Source of the DNA: Bradyrhizobium sp. B097
GTDB taxonomy: Bacteria; Pseudomonadota; Alphaproteobacteria; Rhizobiales; Xanthobacteraceae
Assembly: GCF_038957035.1 (NCBI RefSeq)
Contig: NZ_CP152412.1
Location: forward strand, 6,692,501 to 6,756,500
DNA length: 64,000 bases
Direction of reading: 5' to 3'
In this document: positions 54,986 to 64,000 of the stretch, in pieces
Numbering within the stretch: position 1 is the stretch's first letter
Layout of the letters: each line of letters starts with the position of its first letter
Notes under the pieces: generated by a model
The model's input: only the letters and a program-made list of their open reading frames with translations
Told to the model about the DNA's origin: nothing
Database searches by the model: none
Program-made: the position numbers and the translations under genes

Positions 54986-56527
54986 ATGTATCCGGGGACC
55001 CACGCACTTACAAATCCGAACCGCCCTGCCCTCATCATGACCGCCACTGGCGAGGTCGTGACCTACGTGGCCTTGGAGAATCGGTCGCGGCGGATCGCGA
55101 ACTGGCTGTTCGACGCTGGTCTGCGGGTCGGCGACGTAGTTGGCCTACTCTCAGACAACAGTTCTTGGATATTTGAAATCTATTGGGCCACTCAACGATC
55201 CGGCTTGTACCTGATGCCGATAAACTATCGGCTGAGCGCGAGCGAAGTCGACTATATGCTCGAAAATTCTGGCGCTGCCGCGTTATTCGTTGGTCAAGGT
55301 GCCGTCGAGACGGCCTCCAGGCTTGGCGCTCATCCAAAGCTGAAGCGACGGGTTTGTCTCCACGGAGAATTGGCAGGTTACGAGTCGTACGATCAAATAC
55401 TGAAATCGGCTCGGACTGATGCGCCGTCGTCTCAGCCTCGCGGCGCCGACATGCTCTACTCTTCCGGTACGACCGGTCGGCCAAAGGGTGTGAAACATGC
55501 GTTGCCGCAGCGAGATGTTTCCGAACCGGGCGATACGATGGTGCAGATGTTCTCATCGAATTTCAGCTTCGATGAAAACACCACCTATCTGTCTCCTGCG
55601 CCTCTCTATCACGCGGCACCGCTTCGCACCTGCGCCACCGTCCAGGCACTAGGTGGTACTGCACTCGTCATGGACAAGTTCGACGCCCAAGCAGCTTTGG
55701 CCGCCGTCCAGGACTACAAGGTGACCCACAGCCAGTGGGTACCGACCATGTTCGTGCGGATGCTCAAGCTGCCTGAGTCCGTCAGACGTCAATACGACAT
55801 CAGCAGCTTGAAGGTGGCTATCCACTCGGCCGCCCCCTGCCCCGTTGAGATCAAGCAAGAGATGATCAAGTGGTGGGGCCCGATTCTTTGGGAGTACTAT
55901 TCTTCTACCGAAATGAACGGCATGACCGTAATTGGATCGGAAGAGTGGCTGAAGAAGCCTGGTTCTGTCGGTCGCGCCGTGCTCGGGACGATTCATATCT
56001 GCGATGAGGAAGGAAAAGAGCTTCCGGCCGGTGAGTCCGGCGCCATCTATTTTGAGCGCGACAAAATGCCGTTCATCTATCATGATGAGCCGGAGAAGAC
56101 ACGATCGGCACAACATCCCGCAAATCCGCACTGGACCACCGTTGGCGACATCGGACGCGTCGATATGGATGGCAATCTCTTTCTGACCGACCGCAAGGCC
56201 TTCATGATCATCTCCGGCGGCGTCAACATCTACCCCCAGGAGATCGAGAATGTTCTGGTGGTTCACCCTTCGATCTCAGATGTGGCCGTTATCGGCATTC
56301 CCGATCCGGACATGGGCGAACAGGTAAAAGCCGTGGTTCAGCTAGTTCCCGGCATCGAAGGTAGTGACAGCCTGGCGCAAGAGATCATCGCCTTCGTGAA
56401 GGCCAGGGTTGCCAGTTACAAAGCGCCCCGCAGCGTCGACTTTGTACCTGAAGTTCCGCGGTCGCAGACGGGCAAGCTCATGAAGCAGGAGCTTCGTAAA
56501 AAATACTGGCCCGAGAAAGCCGCCTAA
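54986..56527 (+). CDS. AMP-forming acyl-CoA synthetase (FadD-like)
   Basis: A 513-aa ANL ligase: P-loop MLYSSGTTGRPKGVKHAL, YYSSTEMNGMTVI, hinge LFLTDRKAFMIISGGVNIYP and catalytic Lys in PRSQTGKLMKQEL. The start at 54986 follows GGGAG and begins with a family-like MYPGTHALTNPNRPALIM; an ATG at 54962 is the alternative. It would activate the acid that operon 2 degrades, as suggested by the shared operator word. Confidence 0.9.
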   Translation: MYPGTHALTNPNRPALIMTATGEVVTYVALENRSRRIANWLFDAGLRVGDVVGLLSDNSSWIFEIYWATQRSGLYLMPINYRLSASEVDYMLENSGAAALFVGQGAVETASRLGAHPKLKRRVCLHGELAGYESYDQILKSARTDAPSSQPRGADMLYSSGTTGRPKGVKHALPQRDVSEPGDTMVQMFSSNFSFDENTTYLSPAPLYHAAPLRTCATVQALGGTALVMDKFDAQAALAAVQDYKVTHSQWVPTMFVRMLKLPESVRRQYDISSLKVAIHSAAPCPVEIKQEMIKWWGPILWEYYSSTEMNGMTVIGSEEWLKKPGSVGRAVLGTIHICDEEGKELPAGESGAIYFERDKMPFIYHDEPEKTRSAQHPANPHWTTVGDIGRVDMDGNLFLTDRKAFMIISGGVNIYPQEIENVLVVHPSISDVAVIGIPDPDMGEQVKAVVQLVPGIEGSDSLAQEIIAFVKARVASYKAPRSVDFVPEVPRSQTGKLMKQELRKKYWPEKAA

Positions 56528-56561
56528 CAACTTCATCGCCGCAAAGCAAGGGTGGCAAGAC

Positions 56562-56774
56562 TCAAACATCGGAGCTGTAAGAAGCAGCTTTGGCGGTTGT
56601 GAAAATGTGCTCACCCTTTTCGGAGAGCGTTACGTCGACGCAGAACAAGTCCATGCCCCCGCGAACGCCCCGCCATGCACGGACAGCTTTGCGGACAGGC
56701 AACCCAATTATAAGCACACAACAAGCGGCCCGATATGATCGGCGAACAGATTCGGGACAACATCCTAGTTGCAA
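56562..56774 (-). pseudogene. Possible C-terminal fragment of a MaoC-like hotdog protein
   Basis: The last 47 residues of this frame (PVRKAVRAWRGVRGGMDLF, CVDVTLSEKGEHIFTTAKAA) look like the end of a MaoC/hotdog dehydratase: a strand with a conserved Gly-Gly-Asp and a TEKGE-like turn. No catalytic N-terminal part is seen, and the frame overlaps the start of the following plus-strand gene. If real, it is a remnant. Confidence 0.35.
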
Positions 56775-58147
56775 CCATCGACATGCCCGGGCGTTCGATG
56801 AACGTTTTCTCGAATGCCTTGATGGATGCCTTCGAACTGATCATCGATCGCGTAGAGACAGATCCCGCCATCCACGGGCTCGTAGTGGCCTCCGGCAAAA
56901 GCGCCTTTCTGGCCGGCGCCGATCTTGAGATGGCTCGCGAGTACACGAAATTGGGGCTCGTTGCAGACCGTGACGAGCTTCGCACGGCATGTGGTCGGTT
57001 GGGCCGCCTGTTCTTGCGTCTCGACGCCTTGCCGAAACCTACGGTCGCCGCGCTCAACGGCCTCGCGCTCGGAGGCGGTCTAGAAGTGGCAATGGCCTGT
57101 CGTTGGCGGGTGGCCGTCGATAATCCGCGCGTGCAGCTTGGGTTACCAGAAGTCAAGCTCGGCCTGATGCCATGCGGAGGCGGAACGCAGCGCCTCCCCC
57201 GCTTGATCGGAATCGAGCGAGGTTTGGAATTGCTGTTGAATGGGCAATCCGTCGGCCCGAGCGCATCAAAATCATTGGGGCTAGTCGATCAACTCGTCGC
57301 CAAGAATGATTTGATCGACTGCGCTGTCGTATTCGCCAAGGAAGCAGCACAGACTCAAGTGCCGGGCAAGTTTCCTCCAAAGCTCGCCCCCGGGCCTTTC
57401 AACCTGCGAGATCCTGATATCGTTCGCCAAATCACGCGACACTACGGTTATAGCGACGAGGTCACCGCGGAATATCCGGCATATGACGCCATCGTGCGCA
57501 GCGTCGTCGAGGCGAGCGATGTCCCGATAGAAGACGGAATGCGCATTGAGTTGGATCGCGTCGTCGATCTCATGCAGAGTCCCGTGGCCGGCAATATGGT
57601 CTCGACGCTATTTCTGGCCCGTCAACGAGCAAACAAGCTGTTGGCCCAAGCGACTAGAGCGGCTCGCTTTGCGGTCTGCGGCACCGGCCCTGAGGCGCAA
57701 GCGCTAGTTTCGGCCCTTCGCGCCTCTCATGCGACCATCATCGATTCTTCTGACTCTCAGCCGTCGGATGTACGCATAACCTCGGAGCCATTTGATAGAA
57801 ACCATGTGTTCGATCTCAAGATCCTGAATGCGCCTCACGATCGCCGGGGAAATCTAACCGGCATCTACATCGCCAGTTCATCCGAGCACGGGATCGCGGT
57901 CGAGATAGTCGCGACGCCCGGGGAAGATGGAGTCGGTAAAGCGCTGGCATTGGCCAAGCAATTGCGGGCGACGCCCTACCTCCACGGTGGTTCGCGCTCA
58001 TTGTTAGCCAGCTTGGCGACGATCAAGGAACGGGCCACCGCGGAAAAGCTTCCAACCTACCTCATTCTTGCTGCACAGGCGCTTACACCCAAGCGGGCAG
58101 GGCCTGTCCTGCGACAGAACGCTGGACAAGAATGTCTGGCATTTTGA
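56735..58147 (+). CDS. FadB/FadJ-like protein with an intact hydratase and an eroded dehydrogenase domain
   Basis: A 470-aa protein; full-length relatives have about 700 aa. Residues 1-190 are a crotonase domain with Glu117 (GGGLEVAMACR) and Glu139 (GLPEVKLGLMPCGGGTQRL), matching the FadB catalytic pair, so hydratase activity is plausible. A linker (AGNMVSTLFLARQRANKLLA) follows. The 3-hydroxyacyl-CoA dehydrogenase part is short: RFAVCGTGPEAQALVSALRA lacks the normal dinucleotide glycines, and where relatives have the catalytic GxHFFNP this protein has GIYIASS. The frame is open with no stops, so it may be a working monofunctional enzyme. It follows the ligase by about 200 bp. Confidence 0.75.
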   Translation: MIGEQIRDNILVATIDMPGRSMNVFSNALMDAFELIIDRVETDPAIHGLVVASGKSAFLAGADLEMAREYTKLGLVADRDELRTACGRLGRLFLRLDALPKPTVAALNGLALGGGLEVAMACRWRVAVDNPRVQLGLPEVKLGLMPCGGGTQRLPRLIGIERGLELLLNGQSVGPSASKSLGLVDQLVAKNDLIDCAVVFAKEAAQTQVPGKFPPKLAPGPFNLRDPDIVRQITRHYGYSDEVTAEYPAYDAIVRSVVEASDVPIEDGMRIELDRVVDLMQSPVAGNMVSTLFLARQRANKLLAQATRAARFAVCGTGPEAQALVSALRASHATIIDSSDSQPSDVRITSEPFDRNHVFDLKILNAPHDRRGNLTGIYIASSSEHGIAVEIVATPGEDGVGKALALAKQLRATPYLHGGSRSLLASLATIKERATAEKLPTYLILAAQALTPKRAGPVLRQNAGQECLAF

Positions 58148-58200
58148 GGCCTTCGCCCAGACTTCCAACTGGTGCTGAGAATTGTCCCAGACTACACCGT

Positions 58201-58404
58201 ATGAGGTACAGCTTGAGAAAGACCGATGTAACGTGCTCAGGGTGTGGCGCCGGTTTTCAGCGCCTCGAATTGTGGTCGCAGCCAGGAGAGAAAGGGGAGT
58301 ATCGCTGCCCGGGCTGTAACAATGCTTTAGAGGTTTTCGACGGCACGAAGCGTATCGGTTACCGCCTCACTATTGAACCGTCTATTAGGCCAGTGCGCGA
58401 TTGA
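58201..58404 (+). CDS. Small zinc-ribbon protein
   Basis: A 67-aa protein with two Cys pairs, CSGC and CPGC, spaced about 26 residues apart (TDVTCSGCGAGFQRLELWSQ, then YRCPGCNNALEVFDGTKRIG), a typical zinc ribbon. The start at 58201 is the ATG nearest the domain. Similar short proteins of unknown role are common in bradyrhizobia. It lies alone, 54 bp after the FadJ-like gene. Confidence 0.65.
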   Translation: MRYSLRKTDVTCSGCGAGFQRLELWSQPGEKGEYRCPGCNNALEVFDGTKRIGYRLTIEPSIRPVRD

Positions 58405-58539
58405 GACCGCATCAGTTGGTGGCCTCTTTCTTCCACAAAGTATCACCTATTGAGCCTTTTGCAGATATAAGCATTTGGCCAAATGTCTGGCCCCGTCGAT
58501 GTCGTGGTGAGGCGCCTCATGGGGCCGCTCTCGTCCATC

Positions 58540-58770
58540 TCAGCATTTTCGGCGACCGACTTTGCCCTTCGCAGGATGAGGTCTCGCTTTTGCCAATTCG
58601 TTGCGTCGAAGACACAATTCTTCGATCTTCGCCAGCATTGCTTTTACAGTAGCCTCCGCCGAGTCGACGTGTATCCCAGCGCGTTGAAGACGGGCGATCT
58701 CCCTGCGATGTCGCCCAACCTGAAGACGCATGCGGTCTATCTCGTGACGAATCACTTCAAGAGTTGGCAT
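58540..58770 (-). CDS. Small coiled-coil protein of unknown function
   Basis: A 76-aa protein with heptad-like charged helices (LEVIRHEIDRMRLQVGRHRR, AEATVKAMLAKIEELCLRRN) and a basic Pro/Lys tail. Similar short helical proteins with an LQRAGI turn are, from memory, frequent in Bradyrhizobium genomes. No function can be assigned. Confidence 0.55.
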   Translation of the reverse strand: MPTLEVIRHEIDRMRLQVGRHRREIARLQRAGIHVDSAEATVKAMLAKIEELCLRRNELAKARPHPAKGKVGRRKC

Positions 58771-58856
58771 GATGCTGATTCTTCTGCTCTGAACCGCGAT
58801 CGAAGCGGAACCTCAATGTGGCGACAGTTTCACAGACCGTCTCGGGAGCCAGGCCG

Positions 58857-61010
<2,154 letters not shown>

Positions 61011-61056
61011 GATTCCAACCAGCCAAAGTGAGCACGGGATTGTCAAACACGGTCAA

Positions 61057-62919
61057 TTAGTTTGGCGCGAGCCATCGGTAGATGTCCTGCAATGTCGCAA
61101 GCGCATCGCCGCCGGCGAAGATGCAGCCCGTGACGCCGGCCGCTCGCAGCGCCGGCTCGGCGTCAGTCGGACGACCTGCCAGATAGATCCGCGCACCGGC
61201 CGTTTGCAGGGCCTTGGCCGCGGCTTCGGCGTGTTCCGCATAGACCTTGTCGCTGGAACAAAGACAGGCGAGGTCTGCGCCAGACGCCTTGTACGCGGCC
61301 GCGAGCCCGCCCGGATCGGCGAAACCCTCGCTGTCGAGGGCCTGGATTCCGCCGGCCTCGAAGAAGCTCTTCGCAAAGGTCGCGCGCGTGGTGAAATCGG
61401 CGGGCGTGCCGAGATTGGCCAAGAACACTTTTGGCCGCGCGCCGCTTCCCTTCAGCGCCGCATCGGATTTGTCGCGCAGCGCCTCGAACGGCTCCGCCAG
61501 CCGGATCGGCGGCAGTGGTTCGAAGTTGTATTTCTGCTTGCCGTAGGGCGCGAGCGCGACCGGCGTCGCCTTCAGCACCGCCGTTTCGCTCTCAAGCAGG
61601 TTGGGAAACTCGCTGACGCCTGTCAGCATATCGCGGCGTTTGGCGATATTGGCGTCGCGCGCTTTTCGCGCGGCCGCGACCTTGCTTTGGAACAGGCCTT
61701 CCTGAAGCGCAGCGAAGGCGCCGCCGGCTTTCTCGCTCTCCTGGAACAGCGCCCAGGCGGCGTCGCAGAGCTGAGCCGTCAGTGTCTCAATGCCGCCTGC
61801 GCCCGCTGCGGGATCGCTGACCTTGGCGAGGTTGCTTTCGTCCAGCAGCAGGGCTTGCGAGTTGCGCGCCACGCGCCGCGCGAACGGATCGGGCAACCCG
61901 AGCGCCAGGGTATGCGGCAGCACGGTGATCGCATTGGCGCCGGCGAGCCCGGCCGCGAACGTCGCGATGGTCGTGCGCAGCATGTTCACGTCGGGATCGC
62001 GCTGCGTCAGCATGCGCCAGGCCGTATCGGCGGCGATGAACAGCGGCTTCGGCGTCAGCCCGCACGCCGTCTCGATGCGCGCCCACAGCAACCGCAGCGC
62101 GCGGAATTTTGCCATGGTCAAAAACTGGTCGGCATCCGCGGCGAGCCGCGCATAGACCATCCCCTGCGCCTGCTCCAGCGGAACGCCGGCGCCGTCGATC
62201 GCGCGCAGATAAGCCACGCCGCAGGCGAGCACGAACGCGAGCTCCTGCACCTCGGAGCCGCCGGCATCGTGGATCACGCGCCCGTCAGCGGACGCGAACG
62301 GTCCCTTGAAGCCGAGCGCGGCGAGCCCCTTGATGGCGCCGGTGACGGCCGGAACGATCTCGTCCCATGTGTCGGGGCTGTGCCCCCACAGCGCGCCGGC
62401 CGCAAGCGGATCGAGCCCGAAGCGGATGTTGCAGGCGGCGGGATCGTGGCCATTGCTCTTCACATATTCCGCGACATGGATCGCCGCCATCCGCGATTGC
62501 GGACCGATCTGGAGCTCGATGCCGATGCCGGCATCGAGATGAATATCCTTGAAGACCTTTGCGACCGCATCGGCCGAAGGTTCCAGCCCGAACCCGTGAG
62601 CGCCACTGCCGCCGGCGAACACCAGCGCGAGCCCGGTCCCGCCATTTTCGAGATCGGTCAGTGCCTGCGCATTCGCGAGCGCCGCATCGGGATGGTCGAT
62701 CCGCTGCATGATCTGCCACGGTGCGGCGGCAGGCCGTCCCACCACGGGCGCAACGCCCCTGGCGCGCGGATAGAGCGGGTCGATCTTCAGGCCGTCATAG
62801 GTCTTGCCGACCAGCTTCTCGAACGGCGCCCCCTTCAGCACGCCATCGACCAGCTTGCGCCAGTCTTCGACTGTCGCCTTGGGGAAATCGGCCGCCAATG
62901 GCAATTCAACCGTTGTCAC
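61057..62919 (-). CDS. Methylmalonyl-CoA mutase, small subunit
   Basis: A 620-aa paralogue of the large subunit that forms the non-catalytic partner of the heterodimer: DWRKLVDGVLKGAPFEKLVG, KTYDGLKIDPLYPRARG, then the barrel. The C-terminal domain has ANLGTPADFTTRATFAKSFF where the large subunit has DGHDRG, so it does not bind cobalamin, as in known heterodimers. It is first in the pair, and the intergenic 46 bp suggests one transcript. Confidence 0.93.
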   Translation of the reverse strand: MTTVELPLAADFPKATVEDWRKLVDGVLKGAPFEKLVGKTYDGLKIDPLYPRARGVAPVVGRPAAAPWQIMQRIDHPDAALANAQALTDLENGGTGLALVFAGGSGAHGFGLEPSADAVAKVFKDIHLDAGIGIELQIGPQSRMAAIHVAEYVKSNGHDPAACNIRFGLDPLAAGALWGHSPDTWDEIVPAVTGAIKGLAALGFKGPFASADGRVIHDAGGSEVQELAFVLACGVAYLRAIDGAGVPLEQAQGMVYARLAADADQFLTMAKFRALRLLWARIETACGLTPKPLFIAADTAWRMLTQRDPDVNMLRTTIATFAAGLAGANAITVLPHTLALGLPDPFARRVARNSQALLLDESNLAKVSDPAAGAGGIETLTAQLCDAAWALFQESEKAGGAFAALQEGLFQSKVAAARKARDANIAKRRDMLTGVSEFPNLLESETAVLKATPVALAPYGKQKYNFEPLPPIRLAEPFEALRDKSDAALKGSGARPKVFLANLGTPADFTTRATFAKSFFEAGGIQALDSEGFADPGGLAAAYKASGADLACLCSSDKVYAEHAEAAAKALQTAGARIYLAGRPTDAEPALRAAGVTGCIFAGGDALATLQDIYRWLAPN

Positions 62920-62996
62920 ACCTGGCTCCCTTCATATCTGCACAATTTTGCGGATCGAGCTGCACGACATCCATTGATACTTCGAGCGCTATAGAC

Positions 62997-64000
62997 CTAT
63001 CGGTGATCCTTCCAGCGCTGCACGACGCTGGCGAGCGGCAGTTCCTCAGGGTCCCTGACCATTGAAGGGGTCCTCGAGAAGCGCGGTGCCGGGGCGGGCT
63101 GCAGCACTCCGTGCCGAGTCAGAAACGCTTGGCGGGAAACCATGTGTTTGTGGTGCGAGGCCTCAGCCATTGTCAGCACCGGGGCGAAGCAAACGTCGGT
63201 GCCCTCCATGATCTTGCACCACTCCTCGCGTGTCTTGCTCTTGAAAACTGCCGCAAGTTTCTGCTTCAAGTTGGGCCAGGCTACGGGATCCATCTGAGCG
63301 TCGAATTCAGAATCGAGCAGGCCTGCATGCTGCCGCAAAAGCGCGTAGAATTGAGGCTCGATAGATCCGATCGAAACGAAATTGCCGCAAGCGCATTCGA
63401 AAGCACCGTAAAAATGCGCGCCTCCATCGAGCATATTTTGCTCGCGGCCTTCCACCCATTTCCCACTGGCGCTCAGGTCGAAGAACATGGTCATCAATGA
63501 GGCGGCTCCATCACACATTGCGGCGTCCACGACCTGTCCTCTGCCCGACTTCTTCGCCTCCATCAGCGCGGCGAGAACCCCTACGAGGAGATAGAGCGCA
63601 CCTCCACCGAAATCACCGACCAGGTTGAGCGGCGGGACCGGCCTTTCCCGCGGACCGATTGCGGCGAGCGCGCCTGTGATGGAGATGTAGTTGATATCGT
63701 GACCGGCCGCGTTGGCGAGAGGGCCCGACTGGCCCCAACCGGTCATTCGACCGTACACGAGTCCAGGGTTTCGACTTAGAACGACATCTGGACCGAGCCC
63801 GAGGCGCTCCATCACCCCGGGACGAAACCCCTCAATGAGAGCGTCAGCCGCACAGAGGAGCTCAAGCACCTCCCCGATGCTGTTGACGTCTTTGAGGTCG
63901 ACGTGGACCCACTTACGACCGCGCTCCGCAATTCCTTTTAGGTTTCTTGCGCTACCGATACGATCAAGAGTTACAACCTCGGCACCCATGTCCGCTAACA
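62997..64000 (-). CDS. Alpha-methylacyl-CoA racemase-like class III CoA-transferase (5' end outside window)
   Basis: At least 330 residues are inside the window; the frame enters from beyond 64000 (LADMGAEVVTLDR is the usual end of the first 35-40 residues), so the start is missing. ALIEGFRPGVMERLGLGPDV, GHDINYISITGALAAIG and NLVGDFGGGALYL place a His and an Asp at the two acid/base positions of the racemase MCR, so epimerisation of 2-methylacyl-CoA is more likely than CoA transfer. Such racemases prepare branched acyl-CoA for beta-oxidation, giving propionyl-CoA that suits the adjacent mutase. Confidence 0.85.
   Translation of the reverse strand, partial: LADMGAEVVTLDRIGSARNLKGIAERGRKWVHVDLKDVNSIGEVLELLCAADALIEGFRPGVMERLGLGPDVVLSRNPGLVYGRMTGWGQSGPLANAAGHDINYISITGALAAIGPRERPVPPLNLVGDFGGGALYLLVGVLAALMEAKKSGRGQVVDAAMCDGAASLMTMFFDLSASGKWVEGREQNMLDGGAHFYGAFECACGNFVSIGSIEPQFYALLRQHAGLLDSEFDAQMDPVAWPNLKQKLAAVFKSKTREEWCKIMEGTDVCFAPVLTMAEASHHKHMVSRQAFLTRHGVLQPAPAPRFSRTPSMVRDPEELPLASVVQRWKDHR

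Overview
The window looks like a chromosomal accessory region of an alphaproteobacterium of the Bradyrhizobium/Rhodopseudomonas kind. The evidence is the high GC, the sequence style of the methylmalonyl-CoA mutase subunits, two branched-chain-type ABC substrate-binding proteins, and the density of acyl-CoA dehydrogenases, thiolases, enoyl-CoA hydratases and LysR/TetR regulators. No rRNA, tRNA or CRISPR was seen. Identifications rest on reading motifs and family resemblance by eye; no database search was run.

Left part (1-16000): about 1.3 kb without a gene is followed by two broken genes (a pRiA4b ORF-3 relative and a LysR regulator with one in-frame TAG). Next come methylmalonate-semialdehyde dehydrogenase, a two-subunit CoA-transferase, a TPR protein, a class III CoA-transferase and an acyl-CoA dehydrogenase whose catalytic Glu is replaced by Gln. 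With a divergent LysR gene and a collapsed Bug-receptor gene, the last group resembles known 3-sulfinopropionate desulfination loci. A second LysR gene and an orphan substrate-binding protein follow.

Operon 1 (26312 down to 16033, minus strand) encodes a NitT/TauT-type ABC importer, a TetR regulator, a thiolase, a three-gene biotin-dependent carboxylase (pyruvate-carboxylase-type carboxyltransferase, AccB-type carrier, AccC-type biotin carboxylase), an acyl-CoA ligase and a short-chain dehydrogenase. Carboxylase plus ligase plus thiolase plus alcohol dehydrogenase is the logic of ketone degradation by carboxylation, but with a biotin enzyme. The carboxyltransferase lacks two metal-site residues of its family. 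This is the best candidate for an undescribed system.

A mobile element (about 26602-32106) sits between operon 1 and a thioesterase gene. Its tyrosine-recombinase gene is cut in two, with the C-terminal half at one end and the N-terminal half at the other, in circularly permuted order. Joining the ends at a shared CGGTnACA restores the reading frame, as if the attachment site lies inside the integrase gene. Cargo: a mobilisation protein, two unknown proteins, a ParB tail and an AbiE toxin-antitoxin pair with a nonsense mutation in the toxin.

Operon 2 (50677 down to 37663, minus strand) encodes two acyl-CoA dehydrogenases, two thiolases, a short-chain dehydrogenase, an APH-type kinase, an enoyl-CoA hydratase/isomerase, a nitronate-monooxygenase-like flavoprotein and a complete LivFGHM-type importer. 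The kinase plus ACAD11-like dehydrogenase pair suggests 4-hydroxyacyl-CoA catabolism. A metallo-beta-lactamase-fold hydrolase, a second acyl-CoA ligase and two TetR regulators lie upstream. A 23-bp word shared (21/23) by the operon 2 promoter and the TetR/ligase promoter links the two. A smaller set (36235-33658 and 37458-36313) adds another dehydrogenase, a quinone-reductase-like enzyme, a nitroreductase and a hydratase.

Right end (56735-64000): a FadB/FadJ-like protein with an eroded dehydrogenase half, two small proteins, both methylmalonyl-CoA mutase subunits and a partial alpha-methylacyl-CoA racemase. The mutase, with the semialdehyde dehydrogenase, can carry propionyl-CoA from the other modules into succinyl-CoA.
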